DNA of 64,000 nucleotides from a virus. Location: the IMG/VR virus record IMGVR_UViG_3300031787_007614, positions 248,001 to 312,000 of that record; one strand, given 5' to 3'. The notes under the pieces were generated by a model. It was given only the letters and a program-made list of their open reading frames with translations. It was not told where the DNA came from and did no database searches. Made by a program: the position numbers and the translations under genes. Below are positions 54,401 to 60,927 of the stretch, piece by piece (position 1 is the stretch's first letter; each line of letters starts with the position of its first letter).

Positions 54401-57400
54401 CACTGTGTCTGGTTTGGCCGCAGCCATTAACGCTGCTGTGCCCAATGTAACAGCCACAGTGACCAGTGGCCTGCTCACACTCAGCGTGACAAATTTTGAT
54501 TCTGCGCCTGCTGGAAACAAACTACAAGTGGCCCCAGGCAGCATAGGAGCAGCATTTGACAGTCTTGGATTTAACACATTTGAATGGACACAAACAATTC
54601 AAAGCCCGTACCCTGTAAAATTTGCTGGGTTTGGCTCCAGTATCAGCGTTGATGATACTGCAACCACTTTGGTAGTAGGTGCTCCTCGTGGAACCATGTA
54701 CTTGATCACAATATTTGATGACTATGTAGAGTTGTTTGATGCAGGTGCAACATCATTCTTTACCACTATAGATCAAAGTGGTGCTGTTTACACATATGAT
54801 TTGTTGAACAGTGCCAACAGTAGCATAACCAATCCAAGCAAGTTTATTTTTGGTAATCAGATTGCCATAACTTCAATTGATTATCTGGATCAGTTGGGAG
54901 TTTCGGTTGACTACACATCTGGAGTGCTTTGGATGGGCGCACCTGGTACAGACTTCGGGGACAGTAGCAGTAGCAATTACGGTCAAGCTCATGTGTGGCA
55001 AAATGCCACACGATCACCAGCTTGGGCTCCAATTAGAATTGAACAACCAGTTGTTGATGTGCGTCTGTTAAACAGCGTTTTCTTGTATGACAGAATATCA
55101 TCGGCCACAACAGAATTTTTAGACTTCTTTAATCCATTGCAAGGCAAGATACTTGGTGCTGCTCGTCAGAACATTGATTACATTGGCGCAGTTGACCCTG
55201 GCAGTTACAATGTAGGACCAGTTGGAGTGCGCGGCACCACCTGGGGCGCAGAACATGTGGGAGAAATTTGGTGGGATATCAGTACAGTAAGATTTATTGA
55301 TCCCAACCAAGACGATATTGTTTACGCCAGCCGACGTTGGGGACAAGTGTTTCCTGGCAGCTCAATTGATGTGTATCAGTGGATTGTGAGTTCTGTTCCA
55401 CCTGCTAACTATGCTGGTCCTGGAACACCTTACAGCATATCTAGTTATACTATCAACACTGTGTTAAGTCGAGATGGCAACTTTAACACTCAATACTTTT
55501 TCTGGGTGCGTGGTATCACTGATGTGGCCACACAGAAAAATAAAACTCTTAGTGCAGCAACTATTTCTCAGTATATTGAAAATCCTCGATCAACTGGCAT
55601 TGCATATCTAGCACCAATTAATTCCAGCACAGTTGCATTATACAATTGTGAAACATTAATTGAAGCTGAAGATACCATACTCCACATTGAATTTGATAAA
55701 GAACTAACCAATGCCAATGTTCACGTGGAATATGAACTGATAGCTCAAGGGCGTGCTGATGGCTTCTTGAGTGATAATCTCTATAGAAAACTACAAGATT
55801 CATTCTGCGGAGTTGACACAGCAGGTAATATAGTGCCAGACATTAATCTGGGGCCAGCTGAACGTTACGGAGTACAATTCCGTCCTCGACAGTCAATGTT
55901 TGTTGATAGATTTGCGGCACTAAAAAATTACATTGTTCGAGCCAATACTGTATTAAAACAGTACACAATAAGTGAAAGCCGTAGCTTTGCTTTGTTAAAC
56001 AGTGCTGAACCTGAACTGCCATCTACAACGATAGTTAATGGAGCAACAGTAATTAACTGGAACAAGCGGATACCTAACTTAGAAATTTTAACTTATAATT
56101 TTGAAGCACCTGGCGGCGACGCCATTGGTTACAAATATCTTGTGGTTAGCGACAGTGACAATCGAGGTCTTTGGACAATTTACACTGTAGAAGAAAATCC
56201 AAACACTGGCAATCCAGAATTGGTATTGAGTCGAGTGCAAAATTATCGCACAACAGACTACTGGAGTTACATTGACTGGTATCGTCCAGGATACAATTCC
56301 AGTATCAAACCTGTGGCAGAAGTTCCAACTTATTCTAGCTTGGCAACAATATCTGTGACCACAGGAGCCAGCGTAAAAGTAACTGCAAATGCACAAGGCA
56401 AATTTGAAATTTATCTAAAAACTGATCTTGGATTTGAGCGTGTGGGACTTGAAGATGGAACTATTGCAATTTCTGCAGAAATCTATGATTATGCTCTTGG
56501 AAGATTTGGATTTGACGTTGAAGTGTTTGATGCACAATACTTTGACCAAGAACCTGTAATTGAAACAAGAAAAATTATCCAAGCTATCAATGAAGAATTG
56601 TTTGTGGATGATTTGGCCATTGAACGAAATCGCAGTTTGACTTTGATGTTTGACTTTATACTCAGCGAGTTTGCTGCTCCTGAATGGCTGGTCAAAACAT
56701 CACTGATTGACGTTGATCACAGAATTCGAGAATTGCTGCCATTCCAGAATTACAGCCGTGACAATCAAGAATTTGTGATTGACTACCTTCAAGAAGTAAA
56801 ACCATATCACGTGCAAGTGCGCGAGTTCAATCTCACGTACTTTGGCAACGACTTGTACCAAGGAGATTTAACAGACTTTGACGTTCCAGCGTTTTATAAC
56901 ACCACATTACCTGTACCACAATATACAAGTCCTATCTTGTTGCCGTACGCACACAGCGCGGCTCAAATTAGTAACACACTAAGTGATACTGAATCAACTG
57001 ATCAAATTTGGACAGAGTGGCCTTACAGTCAGTGGTACAACAATTATCTGTTGAGCGTGGAAACAATTGTTGTTACATTCAACGGAACTGGATACACTAC
57101 TGCACCTCAGGTTACCATAGTAGGAGATGCGGTAACGCCCGCAGAAGCCACTGCTTTGATTAATTCAGCAGGACAAGTAGTAGCAATCAACGTAACCAAT
57201 CCTGGCAGCGGATACCAAGCAACTCCCGCCATAGTGTTTTCAGGTGGTAACGGCACAGGCGCTCAAGCCTATGCCAACATGATTAACAGAAACTCAGCTG
57301 ACTTTGATGCACAAGTTTACAACGTTAACCCTGCGGTAAATTTTGATCAATGGGAAATTGATACCAATAGCAACATACCTCTTACCACGGTGAGAGCATT

Positions 57401-60137
57401 CAAAACAGTAATCAAGTACGACCGTTATCAGTATCAAACATCAGTACAAACTTGGAGTTCTACTGGAATTTACCTCAACGGAACTTTGGTACGTTATGAT
57501 GATCGTGTGTGGAGTGCTGACAGTAGCGACGGAAGTTCAGCTGTGGTTGGCCCTACATTTGATCTTGAAGATTGGGTGGAAGTTGACCCGGGCACATTGA
57601 GTGGTGTAGACCGTACCATGGGCTACTATGTGTCTGGCATTAACTCGCCAGGACTTGAATTGCCTTTGTTGATTGATGGTGTTGACTACCCAGGAGTTCA
57701 AGTGTGGGGTGATTACTTCTTGGGCACAGAAATTGTTGATGCTCAATACGAAAGTGAATTTACAGACATTGAATTAGGGCTACGCAACACAGATGTCAAT
57801 GTAGACGGCGGCGAATTTATTGGGCCTTACGAAGGACATGCGCCAGAAGAATTGGTCAACGGATCAGAGTTTGATACATTGGACATAAGAGTTTATACTC
57901 GACCAGGATCTGACTGGCAAATGGACGGTCATGGATTCCAAATTGGTGTTATCAACTATGTGTACAACCCAGCAACATCTTATATTTTGAGCTGGAGCGG
58001 AGTGGTAGATCATCCAGTGCAAGTACTGGTTAGCAATCAAACGTCAGGGCGTACCATGACATTAGATGTGGATTACTACATCAATTGGGGCAACGAAACT
58101 GTAGAAATTGTTCCTAGCGAAGGATTTGCCACTGATGATGTTGTGAACATTTCAGTATATGAATTAGGTGGCGGCAACCAGTTGTATCGGGACAACTATA
58201 CTGGTGCAGAAATTGGAAATTCAGTGATAATTCCAGTAGACGATGCAGAAATCTACACTGTGGCTATTTTTGTCAACGGCGAATCGTCTGCTGTCCCGTC
58301 TTGGGAACCATACTACGATGCAGATGCCTGGAACATTTTGCAAAGTTATCCAATCAACATGGTGGTTATTAATACCAGTGTTTACTACAGATCAATACAG
58401 GCAGTACCAGAAGGCACTGATATAACTGACACAACGTATTGGGAAGTGTATGTTCCCACATTGTTGACCAAAGTAACTTTGGCCAGTACACCCGGCGATG
58501 CTGACGGTATCGCATTGGTAGCATTTGGAATTCAAACACCAACACAATACTCATGGTCTACTCCACAAGTTCAATATCAAGTGGTTGATGCAACAGTGAT
58601 CAGCACTAGTGGATTTACATTAGATAATTCTGTTGCAGGAACAAATCCTGCCAACATGATTGTAACAGTAAATGGACTGCGCTTGACTCCCCCAGCTGGC
58701 ATTGAGTGGCAGGGAGACGACAGCTCAACCAGTTTTGGCCTGCCACAGAGATTGGGAAGTAGCTTTTTACAATCAACTATTAATGCCATAACAGATATAC
58801 AAGTATACAAAAACAGTGAGTTGCAAGTACAGAGCTTTGGTGCAACAGCTGGTGACTATTCTGTAACCAACTGGGACGGATCTAACACTCCAGGAAGACA
58901 AGTGGTGTTCAATGCTGCGCCAGCGGCTGGTGATACAATTTTAATTTCAGTAAGTACCCTGGCTGATTATAGTCTGGCAGGATCGTTATTGCAACTCAAT
59001 ACAACACCACCATTGGATAGCATAATATCAGTAACCACATTCAATGAAACCACTCAGCAAAGTATTGCCACATTAGTGTTTGTTGGACCAATTGTTGAAG
59101 GTATTACTATTGCAGAACCCTACGACAGCACTGATTTTGATACTGGATCAGTCAGCGGATTGCCAGGATCGTTTGACTACAGCGCAGGTACTGCTATCAG
59201 CAAAAATGATTTTTATCTAGATCGTCCAGGCATTGAAGCAGGCAGACTATGGGTAACATTAGATGGTTATCGTTTGTTTGAAGGTCAAGATTACACTGTG
59301 GTAGACGACTACATAATTTTGGCCAGTGGTGCAATTGGCACATCTCAAATTTTAGCTGTTACAGAATTTACTGAAAGTCTAGTGCCCGAAGCATCCGCAT
59401 TCCGCATATTCCAAGACATGCGTGGAGTTCAAGGAACTTACAGAATTACACCAGCAACCACAACCACGCTAACACAACCTTTGTTGGCTGCTGGCAACAC
59501 AATTCATGTGGCTGATGCAAACGCATGTGCTGAACCCAATTTGCCAGAAGGTATATTTGGTATAATTACCATCGACGGTGAGCGAATCATGTACAGAGAG
59601 CGCAATGTGGGCACACATACCTTGACAGGTCTGCGTCGCGGCACAGCAGGAACAGGTGCAGCCGACCATGAAACTGGCGCAGATGTGTATGACATGAGCC
59701 GCGGCAATTTGTTGGCCGAGCAGTATCAAAACTATGTGGTAAGTGATACCAGTGTTGGCGATGGTTCAACAACAATATTCTATGCCCCAAGTATTGATAT
59801 CAGTGACTTTGGTGATTCCAGCAGCATTTACACAGAAACTATAGAAGTATATGTTGGAGGTGTTCGTCAGTATAACTACAGCGATAGTTCTGTATCAATT
59901 GAGCCCGGGCAATATCGTTGGATTGTAACTGATTTTGAACCGCTAGCAATTGAGTTTATTACTGATTCAAACCCAATTGATCCTATGTTAGCACCTCCTC
60001 CAGGCGTGGAAATAACCATATTGCAACGCCGCGGCTTGGGCTGGTACGGAACCGGAATCAAAGTCAATGACGGTTTGGCCCTGCAAGAAACTGACACACC
60101 GCAGGCAAGGTTCTTGACCGGGCGGAACGGAGCATAA
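45435..60137 (+). CDS. 4,900-residue baseplate protein in the gp7 position
   Basis: One uninterrupted frame of 14.7 kb. The N-terminus (RSVDFLPQIFQTDTNKQFLA, then KKTQGFIGRTVGPG) matches what I recall for the large wedge protein after gp6 in marine T4-like phages, hence gp7 position (T4 gp7 is 1,032 residues). Parts in order: FCCH-like module about 583-660; FG-GAP-like blades about 2,380-3,180, each ending VGAP or similar; Gly-rich GSGYxxxP modules near 2,640 and 3,900; and a repeat-like module GEFERIM-type (ITIDGERIMYRERN, then LTGLRRGTAGTG) near 4,720. It is probably a wedge and peripheral appendage fused together. It is coupled to gp6 by TAATG. Confidence 0.75.
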   Translation: MARVRSVDFLPQIFQTDTNKQFLAATLDQLIQEPKFKKTQGFIGRTVGPGVNPNDKYVVEPTKTRSDYQLEPGVVSLDPADTTTIKNTITYPGMLDALEFQGSPTQRPDRLFSSDYYTWDPFINFDTFVNFSQYFWLPNGPNAVDVAATGVPVTDDFEVTRANGVYTFSGISGENPTIEVVRGGSYTFQVAQNSTETVNYRVGNSGISAYTIDFLNNPTLTLARGNTYVFNLNLQGDFPFWIKTEQTLGSANPYNDGVSRNGSNFGLVTFTVPRNAPNTLYYVSGTQTNMRGTLNIVDGTPGTGPGFWIQTEPGVSGKIPTTPNISSRDVFGVTNNGEDLGTVIFNVPTKTAQSFYYNLPVFSQNVDLLTELKFEQINNQPLDTFIETYGGIDGITSLNNRTLIFTNSNTDAESGGWIRTSFFDPLEAGSANNGLIGSFDTEPFSYTAEIAPEDRYQLWQINYVVSDGITYLRLSRIATIDNLNKWTIRYGTVYSSTNWYKDAAGTFRQIPLLTALLNTLYYQDGTDPEIFGTIKLLDETESSTLFIDDILGQKNYTSPNGVSFTNGLKIVFRGDVIPASYSSGTISFVCTSTNAGFNTISTATTEDLYVGQRVVFTGTVIGGLVAGQSYYVQSIVNSFQFTVSSVVDGSAVTLTTATADMNATAINYREYYVAGVGTAIELLPVTNFVTPESYVINDNDSSLPVPEELDYFTIDRASQDLNSWTRSNRWFHIDVINATAAYNNTVATLDNNYRGKRPIIQFQPDIRLFNMGTQGKQPVDIIDQLETDAFSNIQGSTGYSVDGYTFTNGTRVIFAADEDPDVRDKIYVVEFIVPDTVPPLIAQPIINLTLASDGEVLTDQSTLCLSGDTLQGLTFWYDGAAWIEAQQKTGVQQAPLFDVYDADRVSFGNQAKYPSSDFIGSKLFSYAIGDTRILDTVLKIPLQYLSISNVGDIVFDNNLYKDTFVYTRDNVSVTVAISSGSAREYADRTAYTRLIGWQNAITTTQMYQQFKFTYNTGILKLDVPVINQTGNSVPVVKVYVGSVFQDPTKYTYVVSGNNTTITLLNTYVVGDIIEVLVLSDQISAAAFYQVPSNLQNNPLNANSTSFTLGTIRQNYESICENLPGIQGAIAGANNTRDLGNIIPYGLTILQQSAPMTLAGYFLRSEEYNIFNALTYNSREYTKFKSIMLENVTQQEINFQTTAQILDTAIEEINAGKVETQPFYWSDMLPSGAVYTENTYTVSFITSSVFDTVQVYNYTSANYLGLNVYLNDRLLTRDLEYSVATDGPRVTILVTLSVGDQIAIREYTSTYGNFVPNTPTKLGLYRAFRPRITVQQTSTGEQTVLIGHDGSVTKTFDDIRDDVLLEFETRIFNNLKLDGNPVPMVAADVIPGQFRDTGFTYSEVNNILSQDFLSWVAWNKLDYNTQDYQANNEFTWNYSEAQNKLNNDYLLGAWRGIYRYFYDTQQPEYTPWEMLGLSIKPDWWDDTYGPAPYTEGNLVLWDDMEAGYVRDPVAPYYLPKYARPGLTSVIPTGGEGALLSPFDSVVGTWDEGQFRKSWSIGDGGPVEASWWNSSSYPFAVMRLLALTQPAKFFALFADRDLYRYQEEFGQYLYDDRYRLDANGIEIYGNGVSKASYIDWIVDYNRQSGIDSTEDLTADLANLDVRLCYRMASFSDKKYIKLYTEKSSPASTNTSFLIPDESYNLLLYKNQPFDRASYSSVLVQTVPGGYAVFGYSTTQPYFSILQSQSGGQLRTITVLDTRIQVPKSYTNTVVQVPYGFIFDTKTAVVDFLLSLGQYLETQGLTFTNRANGYELDWNQMANEFLYWAAQGWSDDALIALNPLAFRLSVTKEQAVVDSIQAQTSENILLDQNRRELPTRQLNIVRIDNTFSVEPLADQTLSFIDIKYTSYEHMIVLDNASVFGDLIYDPVTGARQNRLNLVSTTSTEWNGAVDAQGFILNQDNVEEWQNYKIYSKGTIVKYKGTYWSAMAIVQPSETFDYNEWVQSDYSQIELGMLPNLANKANQLANSYDINAANLESDNDLLSYGLIGFRPRQYMAALNLDDVSQVNIYRQFLDSKGTILSAELFSQAVLGKETGDYNIYENWAVQRAVYGANANRSYFELRLNRALLDASPSLVQVILPLESSKADQTVLLENVWKESFKLTSPNILPTTTELPTDTALPSAGYVNLDDADITAFDIDDPASLEANINNINVGTSIWVAKVNDYDWNIYRAESVPGTISHVCDNLNNTSRVIFTADHGLVAGNRIIIRFFDTEVDGVYDVLSVVNLNTINIAFRFLSNRTVVNGTGLAFTLKTMRVSQASNVDTLPYANSLLFGAKVWVDDNGDGLWQVIEKQNIFSEVTSIAPEYLDATEAYGSSVSQATNRFAALVGSPRYGFPTSANPKGGVYTYVRSTSDVYQPASPVSSGDALLTLDITGARAYGTSVKFGNKDWAVAGAPLSLGSASQTNNGYACVIYRDTGSYLPDTNPYFNWQLLTTPGSVSADQGRFGYSVAMSLDERWMYVGAPDVNKVYAYGRVDWEDQYFRTVGNGSTKVYLINDYITISAATQLRVTVDGEIQTLNTDYTVNAALNTVTFVSAPVSGSDIIIRRIALQDLDGADYFSVTATGGSGSGALFTVSRRRGTVTVGVQDGGTGYTVGNTLTIPATSFGGGTVPANDITFTVGSVISGEIITISTPSYTPPALATVFSLNEYFYQVALTDSTIYSFQIEVDGVLQRPNIDYTFNTSTKDVTFLNSPASGTSILARAKDYWLYVDTLTAGGLAAGAQFGYSVSCSTDGRQVMIGAPYATADGETEAGVVYVFDRNVQKFIWNNDPSSSSFTVLGTPVAPVSVIVNNQFLTNQNSTTQDASNTFTVNGSTVTVNLASNLQSGDIVEIETNQFELLQIVTQDAVAEFSNFGQSVDLCKYNCSLYVGEPQSSIQIYKGGVVERSLNQSRVYGVITALNASPALTAGNTLRVNNMDVAVPTAPNNTVSGLAAAINAAVPNVTATVTSGLLTLSVTNFDSAPAGNKLQVAPGSIGAAFDSLGFNTFEWTQTIQSPYPVKFAGFGSSISVDDTATTLVVGAPRGTMYLITIFDDYVELFDAGATSFFTTIDQSGAVYTYDLLNSANSSITNPSKFIFGNQIAITSIDYLDQLGVSVDYTSGVLWMGAPGTDFGDSSSSNYGQAHVWQNATRSPAWAPIRIEQPVVDVRLLNSVFLYDRISSATTEFLDFFNPLQGKILGAARQNIDYIGAVDPGSYNVGPVGVRGTTWGAEHVGEIWWDISTVRFIDPNQDDIVYASRRWGQVFPGSSIDVYQWIVSSVPPANYAGPGTPYSISSYTINTVLSRDGNFNTQYFFWVRGITDVATQKNKTLSAATISQYIENPRSTGIAYLAPINSSTVALYNCETLIEAEDTILHIEFDKELTNANVHVEYELIAQGRADGFLSDNLYRKLQDSFCGVDTAGNIVPDINLGPAERYGVQFRPRQSMFVDRFAALKNYIVRANTVLKQYTISESRSFALLNSAEPELPSTTIVNGATVINWNKRIPNLEILTYNFEAPGGDAIGYKYLVVSDSDNRGLWTIYTVEENPNTGNPELVLSRVQNYRTTDYWSYIDWYRPGYNSSIKPVAEVPTYSSLATISVTTGASVKVTANAQGKFEIYLKTDLGFERVGLEDGTIAISAEIYDYALGRFGFDVEVFDAQYFDQEPVIETRKIIQAINEELFVDDLAIERNRSLTLMFDFILSEFAAPEWLVKTSLIDVDHRIRELLPFQNYSRDNQEFVIDYLQEVKPYHVQVREFNLTYFGNDLYQGDLTDFDVPAFYNTTLPVPQYTSPILLPYAHSAAQISNTLSDTESTDQIWTEWPYSQWYNNYLLSVETIVVTFNGTGYTTAPQVTIVGDAVTPAEATALINSAGQVVAINVTNPGSGYQATPAIVFSGGNGTGAQAYANMINRNSADFDAQVYNVNPAVNFDQWEIDTNSNIPLTTVRAFKTVIKYDRYQYQTSVQTWSSTGIYLNGTLVRYDDRVWSADSSDGSSAVVGPTFDLEDWVEVDPGTLSGVDRTMGYYVSGINSPGLELPLLIDGVDYPGVQVWGDYFLGTEIVDAQYESEFTDIELGLRNTDVNVDGGEFIGPYEGHAPEELVNGSEFDTLDIRVYTRPGSDWQMDGHGFQIGVINYVYNPATSYILSWSGVVDHPVQVLVSNQTSGRTMTLDVDYYINWGNETVEIVPSEGFATDDVVNISVYELGGGNQLYRDNYTGAEIGNSVIIPVDDAEIYTVAIFVNGESSAVPSWEPYYDADAWNILQSYPINMVVINTSVYYRSIQAVPEGTDITDTTYWEVYVPTLLTKVTLASTPGDADGIALVAFGIQTPTQYSWSTPQVQYQVVDATVISTSGFTLDNSVAGTNPANMIVTVNGLRLTPPAGIEWQGDDSSTSFGLPQRLGSSFLQSTINAITDIQVYKNSELQVQSFGATAGDYSVTNWDGSNTPGRQVVFNAAPAAGDTILISVSTLADYSLAGSLLQLNTTPPLDSIISVTTFNETTQQSIATLVFVGPIVEGITIAEPYDSTDFDTGSVSGLPGSFDYSAGTAISKNDFYLDRPGIEAGRLWVTLDGYRLFEGQDYTVVDDYIILASGAIGTSQILAVTEFTESLVPEASAFRIFQDMRGVQGTYRITPATTTTLTQPLLAAGNTIHVADANACAEPNLPEGIFGIITIDGERIMYRERNVGTHTLTGLRRGTAGTGAADHETGADVYDMSRGNLLAEQYQNYVVSDTSVGDGSTTIFYAPSIDISDFGDSSSIYTETIEVYVGGVRQYNYSDSSVSIEPGQYRWIVTDFEPLAIEFITDSNPIDPMLAPPPGVEITILQRRGLGWYGTGIKVNDGLALQETDTPQARFLTGRNGA

Positions 60138-60140
60138 ATA
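60133..60140 (+). promoter_or_regulatory. Late promoter (CATAAATA) predicted to give a near-leaderless transcript
   Basis: CATAAATA spans the TAA stop of the 4,900-residue gene and ends 7 nt before the ATG at 60148. The predicted +1 is 60146. No Shine-Dalgarno sequence is seen. Confidence 0.6.
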
Positions 60141-60147
60141 ATAGACC

Positions 60148-60297
60148 ATGTCAAATACCGAAGTTAATAAACCTCAGAATCCCAAACCCGCTGATCCACA
60201 GCGCCGCCCAAATGAGCAGGGCACTATTTCTGTGCAGGCTCACATGAGGATTTTTGATCCAAAAACCCAAAAAACTTATGTGGAGGGAAGAGCATGA
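60148..60297 (+). CDS. Small 49-residue protein
   Basis: A 49-residue frame: a polar, Pro/Gln/Lys-rich N-terminal half (MSNTEVNKPQNPKPADPQRR), then GTISVQAHMRIFDPKTQKTY. It starts 10 nt after the giant gene's stop, directly behind a late promoter, and its TGA overlaps the next ATG (ATGA), so it is likely translated. The second half (MRIFDPKTQK) echoes the start of the following protein (VKIHDPVSGE), suggesting a common small structural motif. The function is unknown. Confidence 0.6.
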   Translation: MSNTEVNKPQNPKPADPQRRPNEQGTISVQAHMRIFDPKTQKTYVEGRA

Positions 60298-60899
60298 TAG
60301 TACCAGGACTGTGCAAAATTGAAGGATTTGTAAAAATACATGACCCAGTTTCGGGCGAAATTTTACTAGATAAAAAGAACGCAATTCACTACGAAAATAT
60401 ATCCATTGCCATGGCCCAAACACTGAGCAATAGAGGACTGGGTAGAATATACGAAATGGCATTTGGCAACGGCGGCAGCTCTGTAGATCCCACAGGCGTG
60501 ATCACTTACTTGCCCCCAAATACCACAGGACAAAACGCTGATCTTTATAACGAAACATACGCCAAGGTTGTGGACGATAATGATGCAGCAGACACTGACC
60601 CAACCAATAATAAAATGACAGTGCTACACACATCGGGCACAGTGTACACAGATATCTTGGTAACTTGTTTGCTGGACTACGGCGAACCACCAGAACAACA
60701 GGCTTTTGATAATTCTACCAATTTCAATGGTGAATTTGTTTTTGACGAACTGGGACTCAAATCCTGGAATGGATCTGCTGACGATTTAAGATTGATTACA
60801 CATGTGATTTTTCACCCTGTGCAAAAGAGCTTGAACCGTCAAATTCAGATTGACTACACACTGCGGATACAGACGCTGAGCAACATAAACGCTGTATAA
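60294..60899 (+). CDS. Conserved baseplate/tail structural protein
   Basis: A 201-residue protein. The start FVKIHDPVSGEILLDKKNAI leads to MAQTLSNRGLGRIYEMAFGN, which recurs in structural proteins placed after the large baseplate gene of marine myoviruses. The rest is beta-rich (EFVFDELGLKSWN; LITHVIFHPVQKSLNRQIQI). No catalytic motif. The stop TAA is embedded in the late promoter of the next gene. Confidence 0.6.
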   Translation: MIVPGLCKIEGFVKIHDPVSGEILLDKKNAIHYENISIAMAQTLSNRGLGRIYEMAFGNGGSSVDPTGVITYLPPNTTGQNADLYNETYAKVVDDNDAADTDPTNNKMTVLHTSGTVYTDILVTCLLDYGEPPEQQAFDNSTNFNGEFVFDELGLKSWNGSADDLRLITHVIFHPVQKSLNRQIQIDYTLRIQTLSNINAV

Positions 60900-60902
60900 A
60901 TA
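60895..60902 (+). promoter_or_regulatory. Consensus late promoter (TATAAATA) for the fibre gene
   Basis: TATAAATA overlaps the TAA stop of the preceding gene (60897-60899) and ends 25 nt before the ATG at 60928. The predicted leader of about 20 nt contains AGGAACAGG. Confidence 0.65.
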
Positions 60903-60927
60903 TTCGAACTAGGAACAGGTAACTGAC

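Noticed and set aside
45435-60137. Many short minus-strand frames opposite the 4,900-residue gene
   Set aside because: Typical antisense frames of a long coding sequence; none has recognisable motifs or a ribosome site in context.
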